Part shown: positions 11,559 to 22,755 of the stretch, piece by piece
How positions within the stretch are numbered: the first letter of the stretch is position 1
Layout: the number at the start of each line of letters is the position of its first letter
Assembly: GCF_933775445.1 (NCBI RefSeq)
Contig: NC_065872.1
Location: forward strand, 22,072,001-22,136,000
From: Argentina anserina
Taxonomy: Eukaryota; Streptophyta; Magnoliopsida; Rosales; Rosaceae
Direction: 5' to 3'
DNA length: 64,000 bases
Made by a program: the position numbers and the translations under genes
Notes under the pieces: generated by a model
The model's database searches: none
What the model was told of the DNA's origin: nothing
Seen by the model: the letters and a program-made list of their open reading frames with translations, nothing else

Positions 11559-12259
11559 TTCAAATTTTTCTCCATAACTTGTTGAAACTGTCTTGTGAGA
11601 GTTTCACATGTAGAGCCAAAAATAATGTCATCAACATAAATTTGAGCTATGACCATGTGAGAATTTGCATGCTTTATGAATAGAGTTTTATCAACAAAAC
11701 CACGAATATAGCCATTTCTTACAAGAAAAGCTGATAACCTATCATACCAAGCTCTAGGCGCCTGTTTTAAACCATACAAAGCTTTGTGTAGCTTAAAAAC
11801 ATTATTTGGTAAATGCACATCCTGAAATCCTTGTGGTTGTTCAACAAACACTTCTTTATCAATATAACCATTTAGAAAAGCTGTTTTGACATCCATTTGA
11901 AAAAGCTTAAACTTTAGATAACAAGCAATAGCAAGCAACAGTCTAACATACTCCAAATGAGCCACAGGAGCAAACGTCTCATCGTAGTCCAGTCCTTCTA
12001 CCTGTGAATAACCCTGTGCAACAAGCCTGGCTTTATTTCTCATGATATTACCTTTTTCATCACTTTTGTTTCTGTAAACCCACTTTGTACCAATGACATT
12101 ACAATTGTTAGGCCTTGGTACAAGACTCCAAACATTATGTCTTTCAAACTGATGCAATTCATCTTGCATGGCCTGTATCCAATCATCATCAGTTAAAGCT
12201 TCTTTCACATTTTTAGGTTCCAAAGATGAAACAAAACCAAAAGTTTTGATAAGATTCAT
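11456..12259 (-). pseudogene. SIRE-like reverse transcriptase
   Basis: A 267-residue frame with the classic copia RT blocks: DDDWIQAMQDELHQFERHN, GTKWVYRNKSDEKG, KARLVAQGYSQVEGLDYDET, QMDVKTAFLNGYIDKEV, LYGLKQAPRAWYDRL and the active-site box YVDDIIFG. The catalytic motif is intact. The frame shifts at about 11550, where the next frame (11558-10689) takes over. Confidence 0.9.
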
Positions 12260-12383
12260 TTCTTTTTATTAATTGTTACAAAACTAAATAGAGCTAGATG
12301 GTTTGATACCTGATCTTCTACATGTGACTCTTGTTGCTGAGAAGTTTGCCTTCGAGTTCTGATTCCTTCATCTATAGACCCTA

Positions 12384-13510
12384 TTACATCTGATACAGTA
12401 TGATCATTCTAAACTTGTCTGTAACCAGGTCGAATTCTTGGTCCTGAAACATAAAAAAATCTGCATTTTCATGATTAAGAACACTATTTTCCAATTCCTC
12501 ATCTGAGTTGTCATCATCAATTTTCAAAGGAAATAACTCTGGAGATTCAGACACTTGTCTAACCAAATGATCATCAACAACAACATTGATTGTCTCTATT
12601 ATCACTTAGGAATCAACATTATAAACTCTAAAAGCTCTACTGTTTACAGAATATTCCATAAAAACTTCAGGTTCACTTCTTGCTTCAAACTTAGACAACT
12701 GATATCTATCCTTATAGATGTAACAAGGGCTTCCAAACACATGAAAGTACTTAATATTAGGAACCTTACCTCTCCAAAGTTCATAAGGAGTTTTACATTC
12801 ACCTATTTTGAAGAAGACTCTATTGGCCATATAGCAAGCTTTGCTCACCGCTTCTGCCCAAAAAGTTGATTTAATTCCTACAGAATGCAGCATAACTCGA
12901 GCCATGTCCAGCAGAACACGATTTTTTCTTTCAACCACTCCATTTTATTGTGGGGTGATCGGAGCTGAAAACTCATGAAATATACCTTGCTCATGACAAT
13001 AGTTAGCAAAAGCTTTATTCTTGAACTCAGTTCCATTATCAGATCTAATTCTGACAATTCTCAGATTAAATTTTCTTTTCTCATTAATAAGAATATTACT
13101 TAAGCCCTTAAAAGATTCGAAGTTTCACTTTTGTCTTTAAGAAAAGTTACCCAAGTATAGCTTGAAAAGTCATCAACCACAACAAGAATATAGCTTTACC
13201 TCCCTCACTTTCAGGTTGTGCAGGTCCAATTAAGTCCATGTGTAATAATTCTAGAACCTTTGTAGTTGAAGTTGAATTTACCACTCGATGAGCTGCTCTA
13301 GTTTGTTTTCCAAGTTTACACCCCCTGCAGACATTGTCAGTTTTACCAGACAGTTTTGGAATGCCTCTAATACCATCACTTTTTGAAATTTTTATCAAGT
13401 CCTGAAAGTTAATATGTCCCATTTTTCTATGCCACAAATTTAAGGTATCCTCAGAAGTTGTACCTATAAGACAAGACCCCATAGAAATATGAGTGGAAGT
13501 GTACACATGA
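12384..13510 (-). pseudogene. SIRE-like integrase
   Basis: The zinc-binding HHCC part is at 13506-13147: LWHRKMGHINFQDL and VCRGCKLGKQ, then HMDLIGPAQ (first catalytic Asp). RSDNGTEF near 13030 holds the second Asp. An in-frame TAA at 12945-12947 sits directly before NGVVERKNR, the block with the catalytic Glu. The frame 12938-12606 continues with FWAEAVSKACYMANRV and the C-terminal part. There is at least one frameshift near 13110. The acidic tail 12605-12384 leads to RT. Confidence 0.85.
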
Positions 13511-13562
13511 TAACAATTATCAAAAGCTCTAGGACCTCTTATGATACAATTCTGATCAGCAT

Positions 13563-14438
13563 CTAGAACAACACATCTGAGACTGTTGAACCAAACATCC
13601 CATTTTTATCAGCCAATTGACTAATACTAATTAGATTAGCTGTCAGTCCTTCAACATAGTAAACATTATCTAAATCAGGCATATTTGTAGCATGAATTGT
13701 ACCTTTACTAAGAACACGAGCTTTTCTTCCATCACCAAATGTTACTTTACCTGTGGTGAACTCACTATCGAACGATTTGAAGCAATGTTTGTCACCTGTC
13801 ATGTGTCTTGAACAACCACTATCAAGATACCATGAATCAGATCTTCTTTCTGCAAGAGCTGTAAATGCAACTAGGCAAGTAGCTACAGTAGGTACATCAT
13901 CAGAAGTAAATATAGCTGAAAGACAAGTAGCAATAACAGGCTCATCATCAGAAACAAAATCAGCCAAAAACCAATTGGTATGTGAATGAAGCGTGTCATT
14001 CCAAGTTTTCGACTTGTGATGTGATCTTTTATTTTCAGTTTTCTCATTTAAGATATGATTTGATAAACATTTCAGAATTTCACTATGTTTATCCAGCTCA
14101 GTTTTTAACAAATCAAATTTACTTTCATTCTCTTTTGAACTAGAGGAGTTTCTCTTGATTTTTCCACAATCTGGTCGAATATGTCCTCTCTTTCCACAAA
14201 AATGACAAACAGGAGTAAAAGAAGATTTTTTAAAAAAACTTTCAGACTTACCTTTTTCAGATTCTTGACCATACCTGTTCAGAAAATTTGTAAGTTCATC
14301 ATCAGAAGAAGAGGCAACGGAACTTCTTTGTTCTTTAACAAAATTAATCTGATTTTTATGAGCAAAAGGTTTGTCACCACTATAGTCAAGCCCAGAGGTA
14401 TCCTTGAACCTTTTAGAACCCTCCAGTAACTTACTCAT
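13563..14438 (-). pseudogene. SIRE-like second zinc knuckle and protease
   Basis: A 291-residue frame. CHFCGKRGHIRPDC (about residues 78-91) is a CCHC knuckle. SWYLDSGCSRHMTGD near residues 206-220 is the aspartic protease active site of copia elements (D-S-G), followed by VTFGDGRK and a strand ending in LISISQLADKNG. The protease matures the Gag-Pol polyprotein. Confidence 0.85.
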
Positions 14439-14548
14439 GGATTTTGAACTGACTTCAAATTTCTGAAATTTTTCTTCAGTCTGCGTGAGCTTATCCTACA
14501 ACAATAAAACATCAGAAGATAGAGAAAAGTTTTCATCTATTTTTGTTT

Positions 14549-15919
14549 TTAGATTTTTTCCAGATCAAGAATTTTCTTTGCAAGCTCAACTTCATTTGTA
14601 TTGCCATTTGTCTTCTGAAGATCATCATTCAATCTTTTGATGTCATTCACTAGATGTTTCCTTTCAAGCTCCCAGTCTTCTTGAGCAGATCTGAGCATCA
14701 TCTCAGCCTTTGTGTGTTCTCTAGTAATTTGATCAACTTTTTCTTCCATTTTTTTGTTCCGCTTTAACATTCCCAAAGATGCAGCGTATAACTCTGCGTA
14801 CTTGTCTTCTTTTTCTCCATCTTCTCCATCAAAATTGTCACTGTAAGAATTTTGAAAAGAACAAACAAGAGCAACATTTTTGGAAATAACGGCATCGTCA
14901 TTATCACTATCACTATCACTCCAAGAAGATTTAAGAGCCTTTGTTTCATAATCTTTTGTTTTTCTATTACCACAGTCTGTAGCAATATGACCAACTCCAC
15001 CACATTCAAAACATCTAATATTCGAGGAAGATTTGTTTTGTGGATATTTGCTAGAACCAGCATCACCATTTGATTTCTTACTAAAATTCTGAAAACGCTT
15101 TGGTTCAGAAGTAGATTTTGAGGAATTTTTATGTTTCAAATTTTTTTTTAAATTCTTTAGTCAAAAGAGCAAACTCGGAAGAATTTAAGCTATCATCTAC
15201 CTTTTCTTCTTCATTTGAAGCTTTAAAAGCAATATTCTTCGTCTTCTTGGTTTCTCTCTTATCATCATCCATTAGCTTAAATTCATAGGTTTTAAGATTG
15301 CCTACAAGTTCAGCCAAGGGATAGGTGTCAAGATTTTGAGTTTCTTGAATAGCTGTCTCCTTTGCTCGAAATTTCAAAGGTAAAGACCTTAGAAATTTCT
15401 TAACAATTTTATGCTGAGGAATAGCTTCATTAAGACTGGCACATTTGCTGGCTACCGATATCAATCTTTTATGAAAATGATCAATAGTCTCGTCATCCTC
15501 CATCTGTAAAGCTTCCCATTCATGTTCAAGTAACTGCAGTTTGTGAGCTTGAACCTTTTTGTCCCCTTCGTATGTTTCAGCTAGAGTATCCCACTGTTCT
15601 TTTGAAGTGCTACAGTGAGATACCAGCATTCTGTCATCTTTAGATAAAACTATGTTCAAGGCATTTATTTCTTTGTTTTCAGCTTCACAAAATGCTATTT
15701 CATCTTTGGACCAATATTTGAACGGTTTAAGAGGTAAACTACTAGAGGTCCACTTTCAATGTCCTTCTTCTCAACCACAGGATGTTCCCATCCATGTAGA
15801 ATACATTGCCATGATCGAGAGTCAATTGAAGAGACAAAAGCTCTCATAGCACCTTTCAAATCAGAGGAATTATCGCCATTGAATGGAGGAGGAGCGTTTA
15901 TAGAGTTTCGTTCCATCAT
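14549..15919 (-). pseudogene. SIRE-like gag
   Basis: The N-terminus MERNSINAPPPFNGDN at about 15919 is the conserved start of this gag type. It is split by a frameshift near 15700; the main UBN2-type capsid part is 15659-15129 (EQWDTLAETYEGDKKVQ, FHKRLISVASKCASLN, KFLRSLPLKF). The next frame, 15139-14549, carries the zinc knuckle CFECGGVGHIATDC followed by an acidic SDSDSDND run and a long coiled-coil tail. Gag forms the virus-like particle. Confidence 0.85.
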
Positions 15920-15964
15920 ACCAGATCTACTAGATAAAAATCTAGAACTAGGCTCTGATGCAAA

Positions 15965-16613
15965 TTAAAAGTATATTGATGAACAAAACTCAGAAGAACT
16001 CAAACACAAGCTTTGTTAACTACAGTGTAAACCCTTTCAGGAAAAATCACTATGATATCAATATTGTTACATCCACAAGTAGAGATTGAACCGAATCTCT
16101 TCACTAAGCAAACAAAGCTTACTCGTACAGATTTGAACAACTTAACTTTAACAATGAACTTATCTAGACACTTAAAAACCTAATTCAACACAGTTGAATA
16201 GTTATGAAATCTCAAGAAGCAAAAGAGCCAACACACAAGTGTTGTTTGAACAATACTTCGAGAACGTTGGTTTAAGACTTAACCTGTTGAGCAAGACACA
16301 ACAACACAATAATCAAATTACTGTAGAGAAAGAAGAAAAACTTACAGCAAGAACCAAAGAACACACCTATTTATAGAAAAATATTCCCCCTTTAATATTG
16401 CTAATTTTTCTAACTGATTCGAGATAAGAAAGAAATAAAAACAATCAGATAAATTACAATTAGTTTAGATTGATAATAAGATATACCAGAAATACAATCT
16501 TTATCAAAAGGAAAAATACAGTTACCATATCTGAAAAGCCTTTCTGAGATTTCCTAGTCCAACTAGGAAAAATAGCAGCAGCCTGTATGAAAAGCCAAAA
16601 CTAAATACCTTCA
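15965..16613 (-). repeat. SIRE-like element 5' LTR
   Basis: 649 bp, the partner of 7984-8647. It carries the minus-strand TATA box CTATAAATAG at 16367-16376, from which the element would be transcribed leftward into gag. The inner edge reads TTAAAAG where the other LTR reads TGTAAAAG, so the terminal dinucleotide has mutated. Confidence 0.9.
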
Positions 16614-16769
16614 AGAGCTTTGTTATTTGACATTGTATATACAAGAGGCCCTAGAGGCTGCTCTATTTAGTAAAGTTTTTCTGCATCAAAAACAAAGTTT
16701 GATACATCTTATATACGTAAAATTGATTCGGAGATTCCAAAATACATTAGGATGAACTTAACTGATAAC
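16614..16769. other. Short intergenic spacer
   Basis: No feature seen between the copia LTR and the MITE. Confidence 0.4.
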
Positions 16770-17042
16770 TTTTCAGTCACATTTTCACATCTCTACCATT
16801 CGGTACCTTGATATATATATGTACAGATCATCTATACAAAATTTCAACTTATTTGGTGATTGTTTGAGCTTTCACAATTATGATTCACAACAACGGTTCT
16901 AGTTAGACAAATTCAGTTGGTTCATAGATTAAATAGTGTTTCGATACCTTAACGATCACTAAATTGAATGAAATTTACTATTTATGATCTACACATAGAT
17001 ATCTAACTACTGAATGGTGGAGATGTGAAAAAGTGACCAAAA
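16770..17042. mobile_element. MITE with about 33-bp terminal inverted repeats
   Basis: The left end reads TTTTCAGTCACATTTTCACA then TCTCTACCATTCGGTA; the right end, on the other strand, reads TTTTGGTCACTTTTTCACAT then CTCCACCATTCAGTA. It is 273 bp, AT-rich and non-coding. A possible 3-bp duplication (AAC at 16767-16769 and 17043-17045) is weak. The superfamily is not assigned. Confidence 0.7.
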
Positions 17043-17310
17043 AACTAGTTAAATAAGAACTCCACACTTTAATTTCAAGGGGGAGCTCCGCTCTACAAGG
17101 GGACTATATATATATAAAGACAATTAGAAGAGGAAGTCCGCACTGCCCAAAAGTGCGGATGTTCATGCTTTCACCGAAATCCAGTGCCGGCAACGACTCT
17201 TCTCTTAAGGAAATTTAGATGGGAAAATATTCTCCGAAATCCGAATTGAGACAATTGTGAAAGAGAATAATCAATATGTTAGCAATAGATATTAAAGATA
17301 TAGAAAGAGC

Positions 17311-17914
17311 CTAGGTTGCACGGACACGCCATTACAGTGGCGTATCGCGTGTCCGACACGGACACGCAAACGGACACGCCCCAATACGCGTCGGACACGC
17401 GAACTGACTTTGGACACGGCCCGGACACGCGGACACGCACCAACTCATAATAAAAGTGAAAGTGCTTATGGTGAGAATCGAACCGTGGTCATCCAAGGCA
17501 CTCAACAACTCCTCAACTATTCCAACAGATTCAGTTTTTGTTATATTTATGCACACTTTAATATATATATAAGGAGAGAAACTCGTGATAAAAATAAGAA
17601 TGCTTGTGGTGGGATTCGAACATTGGTTATCCAAAGTAGTTATCAAGTCCTTAGCCATTCTAACAAGTTATGTTTTCATCATTTTAATGCACACTTTGAC
17701 ATATATATACATCTAAAATTCTAAATATTTTCAAATTTATAAGATAATTTTTTAATAAATAAATAAATAAATATATATATATATATTAAAATAATATTTA
17801 ATTAACGTGTCCACCACGTGTCTGTGTCCAAAAACATTTCTATATGCCGTATCTACGTATCGAATCATGTTCAATACGGACACTCGTGTCCGTGTCCGTG
17901 TCCGTGCTACTTAG
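17311..17914. mobile_element. hAT-like non-autonomous element (604 bp)
   Basis: The ends are inverted: CTAGGTTGCACGGACACG on the left and, on the other strand, CTAAGTAGCACGGACACG on the right, both followed by repeats of CGGACACG. The flanks GAAAGAGC (17303-17310) and GAAATAGC (17915-17922) agree at 7 of 8 positions, as expected for an aged 8-bp hAT target duplication. The interior holds two diverged copies of a unit of about 125 bp (about 17448-17570 and 17586-17710) and an AT-rich stretch near 17750-17800. Confidence 0.65.
17448..17710 (-). repeat. Two diverged 125-bp units with tRNA-like B-box text
   Basis: On the minus strand both units contain a TRG-x-TNAGG-like segment (GAATGGCTAAGG or GAATAGTTGAGG) and, about 35 bases on, GGTTCGATTCTCACC or TGTTCGAATCCCACC. 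The latter matches the T-arm/B-box consensus GGTTCGAATCC. No full cloverleaf can be drawn and this is not called a tRNA gene. It could be SINE-derived text inside the hAT-like element. Confidence 0.45.
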
Positions 17915-18588
17915 GAAATAGCTAATGTCATAAGAAAAAAAAAAACAACAGCCGTGTCCACGTGCCGAAGGGGGAAGGAAACCGGGTGGGAAGCAACGAT
18001 AAACTATAAATTTGATCATCTGACCTCTAGAATGAATTAATATGAACCGAGCGGAATCTCATATCGGTTGAGAGATAGAGAGAGACGTGGGCATGGCGAA
18101 AGATCCGGCGACCCTTCTGCTGCTCTCTAAGATATTCATTCACTTCTGCCAGCTAACAATCCCAATACACTAGTTTCCTAATTACTTAATTATACTATGC
18201 AAATTCATATGTGTTACTATAATTATTTTATGAACTTTTCGTGTTCCCATGCGTACCAGTAAGACTTCTATCTAGTCTAGTGCTAAGCTACTTCAATTCC
18301 AGTAGTAACACACATGCATGTATATATATTATACTATTAATTATTCATTCATTAATTAGTTAATCCTCCCTAGCTAGCCATTTCATAATATATATGCATC
18401 TGCAATCAGACCAACAATCAATTATAGTTTGAATCTCTACAAATAGTGCGTAAATTCTACTGCAGAGTTGTCATTCTCATTCGGCATATGCCTATGCCTA
18501 CCTAGCTAGCTATTTCAGCTACATACGCACTTTAGTTTGGCTGCTTGATTAGTCGATATCCAAGCGAGAACTATAGGTTTTGTTAATT
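17915..18588 (+). promoter_or_regulatory. Upstream region of the RSL bHLH gene
   Basis: About 670 bp between the hAT-like element and the start codon, presumably promoter and 5' leader. It has several AT-rich TATA-like tracts (for example TATATATATT near 18320), GAGA runs near 18070 and in-frame stops that prevent upstream extension of the protein. The transcription start cannot be fixed from sequence. I looked for the root-hair element consensus (KCACG core) and found no clean match. Confidence 0.4.
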
Positions 18589-20244
18589 ATGGCACTTGCC
18601 AAGGATAGAATGCCCCATTATTCACTTCAGCACCAAGTAATTTCTTCAGATCATCATCATCTTTCTAATAATGGATTTGTGTTTAGATCAGCAGCTTCCA
18701 CAACAAGTTGTTATCAAGCTGATGGTGATGATCATGATCAGGTAGCTGCAGGCCATTCGGTCATCAACTTCAAGAATAATAACGCCTACAACAGTAGTTT
18801 CATCCATGACAAGAGTGCCTCATCTCTGCTTAGTTTTGAGAAAACCAACAATGGCCTTCCTCATGACAACGACAGTTACAACTGCATCCCCACCGTCGAC
18901 CCAGTTCGCGTTTCTGGTGATTTCAATTGCTTCCAGACAGCTAGCAATTACAGCAGTTCGTTATTGAATCCTTCACATGAAAGCCATGGATCAGAATCAG
19001 CTTATGGTTGGGTGTACTCGGACGCTACTCTAATGGCAGAAAACTTTCCTGAATCGGAAACACAAGGCGAAGCAGCCCTACAAAAGCGTCCCCATGAGGT
19101 TCTTCTGTTTTCCTAAACCCTTATATATAGTTCTTTGTTTTCCTTCTGTAGCAACCGAAAAGTAAATGTTTGTCTTTAAATTATGTAACACAAATGTTCC
19201 AACCGAAAAGTCTTGCATATCATGTTGTCAAACAACCGATCTGGTTCATGGAACTGCAATAAGTTAATAAGTCTGGACTGTGGAACATAGTATATATATC
19301 AAGTCAGTGCCACCAAAAACAATTTCTTCCACAAATTTTTCATATTTGGTACTCCTACGACGTTATCTGGCTAGCTGATCAATTATATGTATACTCATGT
19401 ATCTCGATCTGAATTCGTTCACATGCAGGGAGAGAGCATGCAACCTTCAAAGAGGCAATGCACCAGTGACGTTGCTACTGCTACAAGCAAGAAGCCCAAA
19501 TCTAAGTCTCCAAGTCCCTCGAAGGACCCACAAAGTATTGCCGCAAAGGTAAACAATCTATATATTGTTTCAGAAGTACTCCACATATGACATATACCGA
19601 TCGATCGATAATAATTGCCAGGATCTATCTGATTGATGGTAAAAGCAGCAACAGTTTCTTGTGAATAATTTGACGGGAAAAGAATGTCTTTATTGCAGAA
19701 TCGACGAGAGCGCATCAGTGAGCGGCTTAAGATACTCCAGGAACTGGTTCCCAATGGCTGCAAGGTGCCTAGACTTTGTTTGTCTTAATGATTATTATTC
19801 TATCTTGTATATTTTCTGTGACTTTCAGAATTTATATTTTGGTCGTAATTCTGCATATCGTCTTCTGATCCACGTATGTTGTACCTACAGGTCGATTTAG
19901 TCACCATGTTGGAGAAAGCCATTAGTTATGTCAAATTCCTTCAGTTGCAAGTCAAGGTATGTGACATCGATATTATATATTCTTACTGTTATTTTCTTGC
20001 TCGAAAACAATTCTCAATGTTTCATATCTCCTCGAACGCCTTATGTAAATTAATATTATGTTGAATTTAGGTCCTGGCAACCGATGAATTTTGGCCAGTC
20101 CAAGGTGGGAAAGCTCCTGATATTTCTCAAGTAAAAGAAGCCATTGATGCCATCCTCTCATCTCAGAGAGACACAAGTTCCAGCTCAAAGGAAGCAGTTG
20201 CTTCGTTTGATCAAGCCGATGAGGCCCGTTACTCGATAATTTAA
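18589..20244 (+). CDS. RSL1-like: RSL class I bHLH transcription factor (RHD6/RSL1-like)
   Basis: Five exons join in phase: 18589-19098, 19429-19548, 19699-19764, 19891-19956 and 20071-20244, giving 311 aa; all introns are GT-AG. The N-terminal part is Ser/Asn/His-rich and poorly conserved. Then come GESMQPSKRQ, a Lys/Ser linker, DPQSIAAKNRRERISERLK (basic region and helix 1), LQELVPNGCKVDLVTMLEKA (loop and helix 2) and the RSL extension FLQLQVKVLATDEFWP...APDISQVKEAID. This extension, with KVLATDEFWP, is the class I signature (RHD6, RSL1) rather than RSL2-5. Known members are nuclear activators of root-hair initiation. The length is close to the roughly 300 aa of RHD6. The ATG at 18589 is the first in frame after an upstream stop. 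Assignment to RHD6 versus RSL1 is not resolved. Confidence 0.93.
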
Positions 20245-20250
20245 TTTCCT

Positions 20251-20256
20251 AATAAA
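20251..20256 (+). terminator. Polyadenylation signal of the bHLH gene
   Basis: AATAAA lies 7 bp after the stop codon. It is unusually close, so other signals downstream (U-rich stretches to about 20400) may be the ones used. Confidence 0.4.
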
Positions 20257-21409
20257 AACAAGAGAACCATTGTTGTCCATCGAAGGAAAACCTTGTAGAA
20301 ACAATGGGCTAATTTGAATAGCTCAATAGCTAATTTCTTGTCCTTTTGTTTTTGACTAAATGTACGTTATTGCAAAAATTATGTATGGCTTTATAGTTTT
20401 TTGATATATTTTACTAGGATTCATCTTGTATACAGCGCTGCATTGTACTGTATGCAGACTGTATGTGGGTCTTTTTAATTGCAAGAGAGAACTTAGCTGG
20501 TCACCCAAACTTTTGTAGCAGATTTCCACTATATATAGGTAAAAAACTAAAAATAGGTTTTTCAGCATATAAACAAACACACTACAAGAGAAGAATTAGC
20601 CTTCAACATGTCAATATTTCACCTAAAAAACCTACCGTCGACTTGGTTACTTGGTTTGGCTAAATCACTGTTGTCTTAATAAGAATTGTTTTGATTACAA
20701 AGCAGAAAATTAAACACACAAAGTAATGCATTATGTTTGCTCAATTTCAAGATTTGAATCAAGAATAATCTCATACTTTTCTCATTTCTCTATATCTTCC
20801 AGCCATGTGGTAGCAGCTAGAGTACAATCTACTTATTTCCTTTTCAAGGATGTGAGAAGGTACAATTTTCTGGGGGACGATGATTATAGCAAGTGACCAA
20901 TATCGTTTCTCTACTTGCCAAGAGTCTCGAATCATAATCCCTTGGGATCACTCTCTTTATGGTTGCAATTGTCATAGCTTCATCCATGAGATGCTCTAGT
21001 TGGGTTTATCATTGTTTCTTGCAGCAGCAAATTTCTTTGTAAAGCCTTGAATTAATCTAACATAATGGTATGGAGAAATATAATTTATTTCTCCATTAAT
21101 CATCGTCCATTGTGGAGGTGTAGAAAAAAAAATTTAACCTCAATATACACTCATCAGGCCTGATGTGCTTACCTATTTCACATATTATATTAGGGAATCC
21201 CTTTAAATCTCCATTAGATTTTGTCAAAAGGTTATGAACAAAACCATTTTCCATGCCACAAGCGATAATTTATGATCATGGGGTGTTCTACTTGAACATC
21301 AACTAAATATCTACCATAATATGGACCAGACACTACTAATAAGGTATCTTGAAGAACACATGTTTTTTTATATTAAAATCTCCTAAGAGATTATGAAAAT
21401 TATGGAAGC
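20257..21409. other. Intergenic, no feature recognised
   Basis: 3' flank of the bHLH gene, then AT-rich DNA with no recognisable protein text. Confidence 0.45.
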
Positions 21410-21594
21410 AAATTTGTCGCTCACCCTTATCATGCCCACCACCATAAGTAAATGCCAAGTGCCATTTTTCTTTACAAATTTATAACTATATAGTATTATA
21501 AAAGACACTTGGCATTTATAGTTATAAATGACACTTGACATTTACTTAGGGTGGTGGGCATATGATGGGCATAATAGGGGTAGACGACAAATTT
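21410..21594. mobile_element. Hairpin MITE (185 bp)
   Basis: The left arm starts AAATTTGTCGCTCACCC and contains ATGCCCACCACC then AAGTAAATGCCAAGTG; the right arm, on the other strand, starts AAATTTGTCGTCTACCCC with ATGCCCACCACC and AAGTAAATGTCAAGTG. The arms together make most of the element, so it folds into a long hairpin. No certain target duplication was seen. It is non-coding. Confidence 0.75.
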
Positions 21595-21879
21595 ATTTCA
21601 GAAAATTATACCCTTTATACTCTTTAATCCTAAGATGGGAATGTCGGCACTTTTAGGATTTTCAAGGTACACTATCTTAGGAGTTTCTTCAGTAGCCTGT
21701 TACTTATCTTTTGTATGCGTTCCATGCATTTCTTATGCTAAAACTACAAGGGCTTGAAGAATCTGACACTCATTAATATTATGGAAAACATATAAAGTGT
21801 TATTTTGGGCACACAACAAGCATTGATGTTGGAGCTTACACCAGTGGTTCTTTCGGCGAGTTTGTCCTAATTTTGTCAC

Positions 21880-22201
21880 TGTAAAATAGCAAGGCTCTCT
21901 TTTCTAGAGCTCTGATGGTTCTCTGGACTATATGGTGTAACAAGGATCCCCAATTATGGAATGAGAGACATCACAGGCCCTTGGAAGCTACAATGATGAG
22001 TATGGGATGGTTTTAAAAGCATCTAAAAAATCAAGCATCAAACAAGCCTCCGAGACCCAGAGCAGTTGTAAATGGAAGAAGCCCAAGGAAGGTTGGGTTA
22101 AATGCAATTATGATGGTAGGTTCGTTCAGGCAACCAGAAAGGCTGATATTGGAGCAGATTTTCGTGATTCACAAGGCACTTTTATTGCGGGGAAATGTTG
22201 A
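21880..22201 (+). pseudogene. LINE RNase H (RVT_3) fragment
   Basis: MVLWTIWCNKDPQLWNERHH near 21915 resembles the WxIWxxRN...WN stretch between RT and RNase H of plant LINEs. After a frameshift, WKKPKEGWVKCNYDGRF (22072 onward) and DIGADFRDSQGTFIAG give the start of an RVT_3 RNase H domain, ending in a stop. It is an isolated plus-strand relic. Confidence 0.6.
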
Positions 22202-22750
22202 CCCTTCCAACAAATAGTCCGATTTCTCCAAGAAGTAGAAGCAAGCCGAGGCAGCCATCTCTCATCTCCACTGATCCATCATCCATCCTTTTGAAGTTCA
22301 CTTTAAAAGTGTAATCATGAACTCCTTTGGTTTTGTTTTCTATATGTTATGTGATTTGAATCTTTTGGTTTTTATCAATGTTATTTGAGATTTTTCGATT
22401 GCTAATTAGATTGAAAGCATGTTAGTAGATTAGTTTTGAATGACATGAAGCATGTTTATTTATTTAGGATTTTCTAGATGTGGTGATTATCGTATCAACA
22501 TGTTCGTCAATTTCGTTCCTCATGCATGTATATCTTTTAATTGTTCATCTTACTTGGTTGCAAACGATTAGAATGTTGCATGTATTAGAATGCCAAACTA
22601 AAGAGTATTCCTAGGACGTCATAAGAATTCTAGAGTGAGAGAAGGAGTTCTTTGGATCAATGTTGATTTGGAAGAGGCTTTAGTTGACTAAGTGGAAGCC
22701 TAGGAATATGATGAATCGATTGAGGGTTGCAACCATGTCATTATGATCAC
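22202..22750. other. Intergenic, no feature recognised
   Basis: AT-rich non-coding DNA before the solo LTR. Confidence 0.4.
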
Positions 22751-22755
22751 TGTTA

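Larger units (their letters stand above)
7984..16613 (-). mobile_element. SIRE-like Ty1/copia LTR retrotransposon, minus strand
   Basis: An 8.6-kb element with two LTRs (7984-8647 and about 15965-16613) and, reading right to left, gag, two CCHC knuckles, protease, integrase, RT and RNase H: the copia order with integrase before RT. A primer-binding-like GCATCAGAGCC lies just inside the right LTR on the minus strand (canonical TATCAGAGC, tRNA-iMet). A purine tract AAAGGGAGAGA abuts the left LTR. The long gag, second zinc knuckle, and about 2 kb between RNase H and the 3' LTR suggest the SIRE/Maximus lineage. Stops and frameshifts make it inactive. No clear target-site duplication was found. 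Confidence 0.9.

Noticed and set aside
17448..17710. Possible tRNA genes on the minus strand
   Set aside because: Only B-box-like and weak A-box-like text is present; no acceptor or anticodon stem can be paired.
18200..18588. Root-hair element (RHE) in the bHLH promoter
   Set aside because: The closest sites (near 18238 on either strand) fail at the K before CACG, so they do not meet the consensus.
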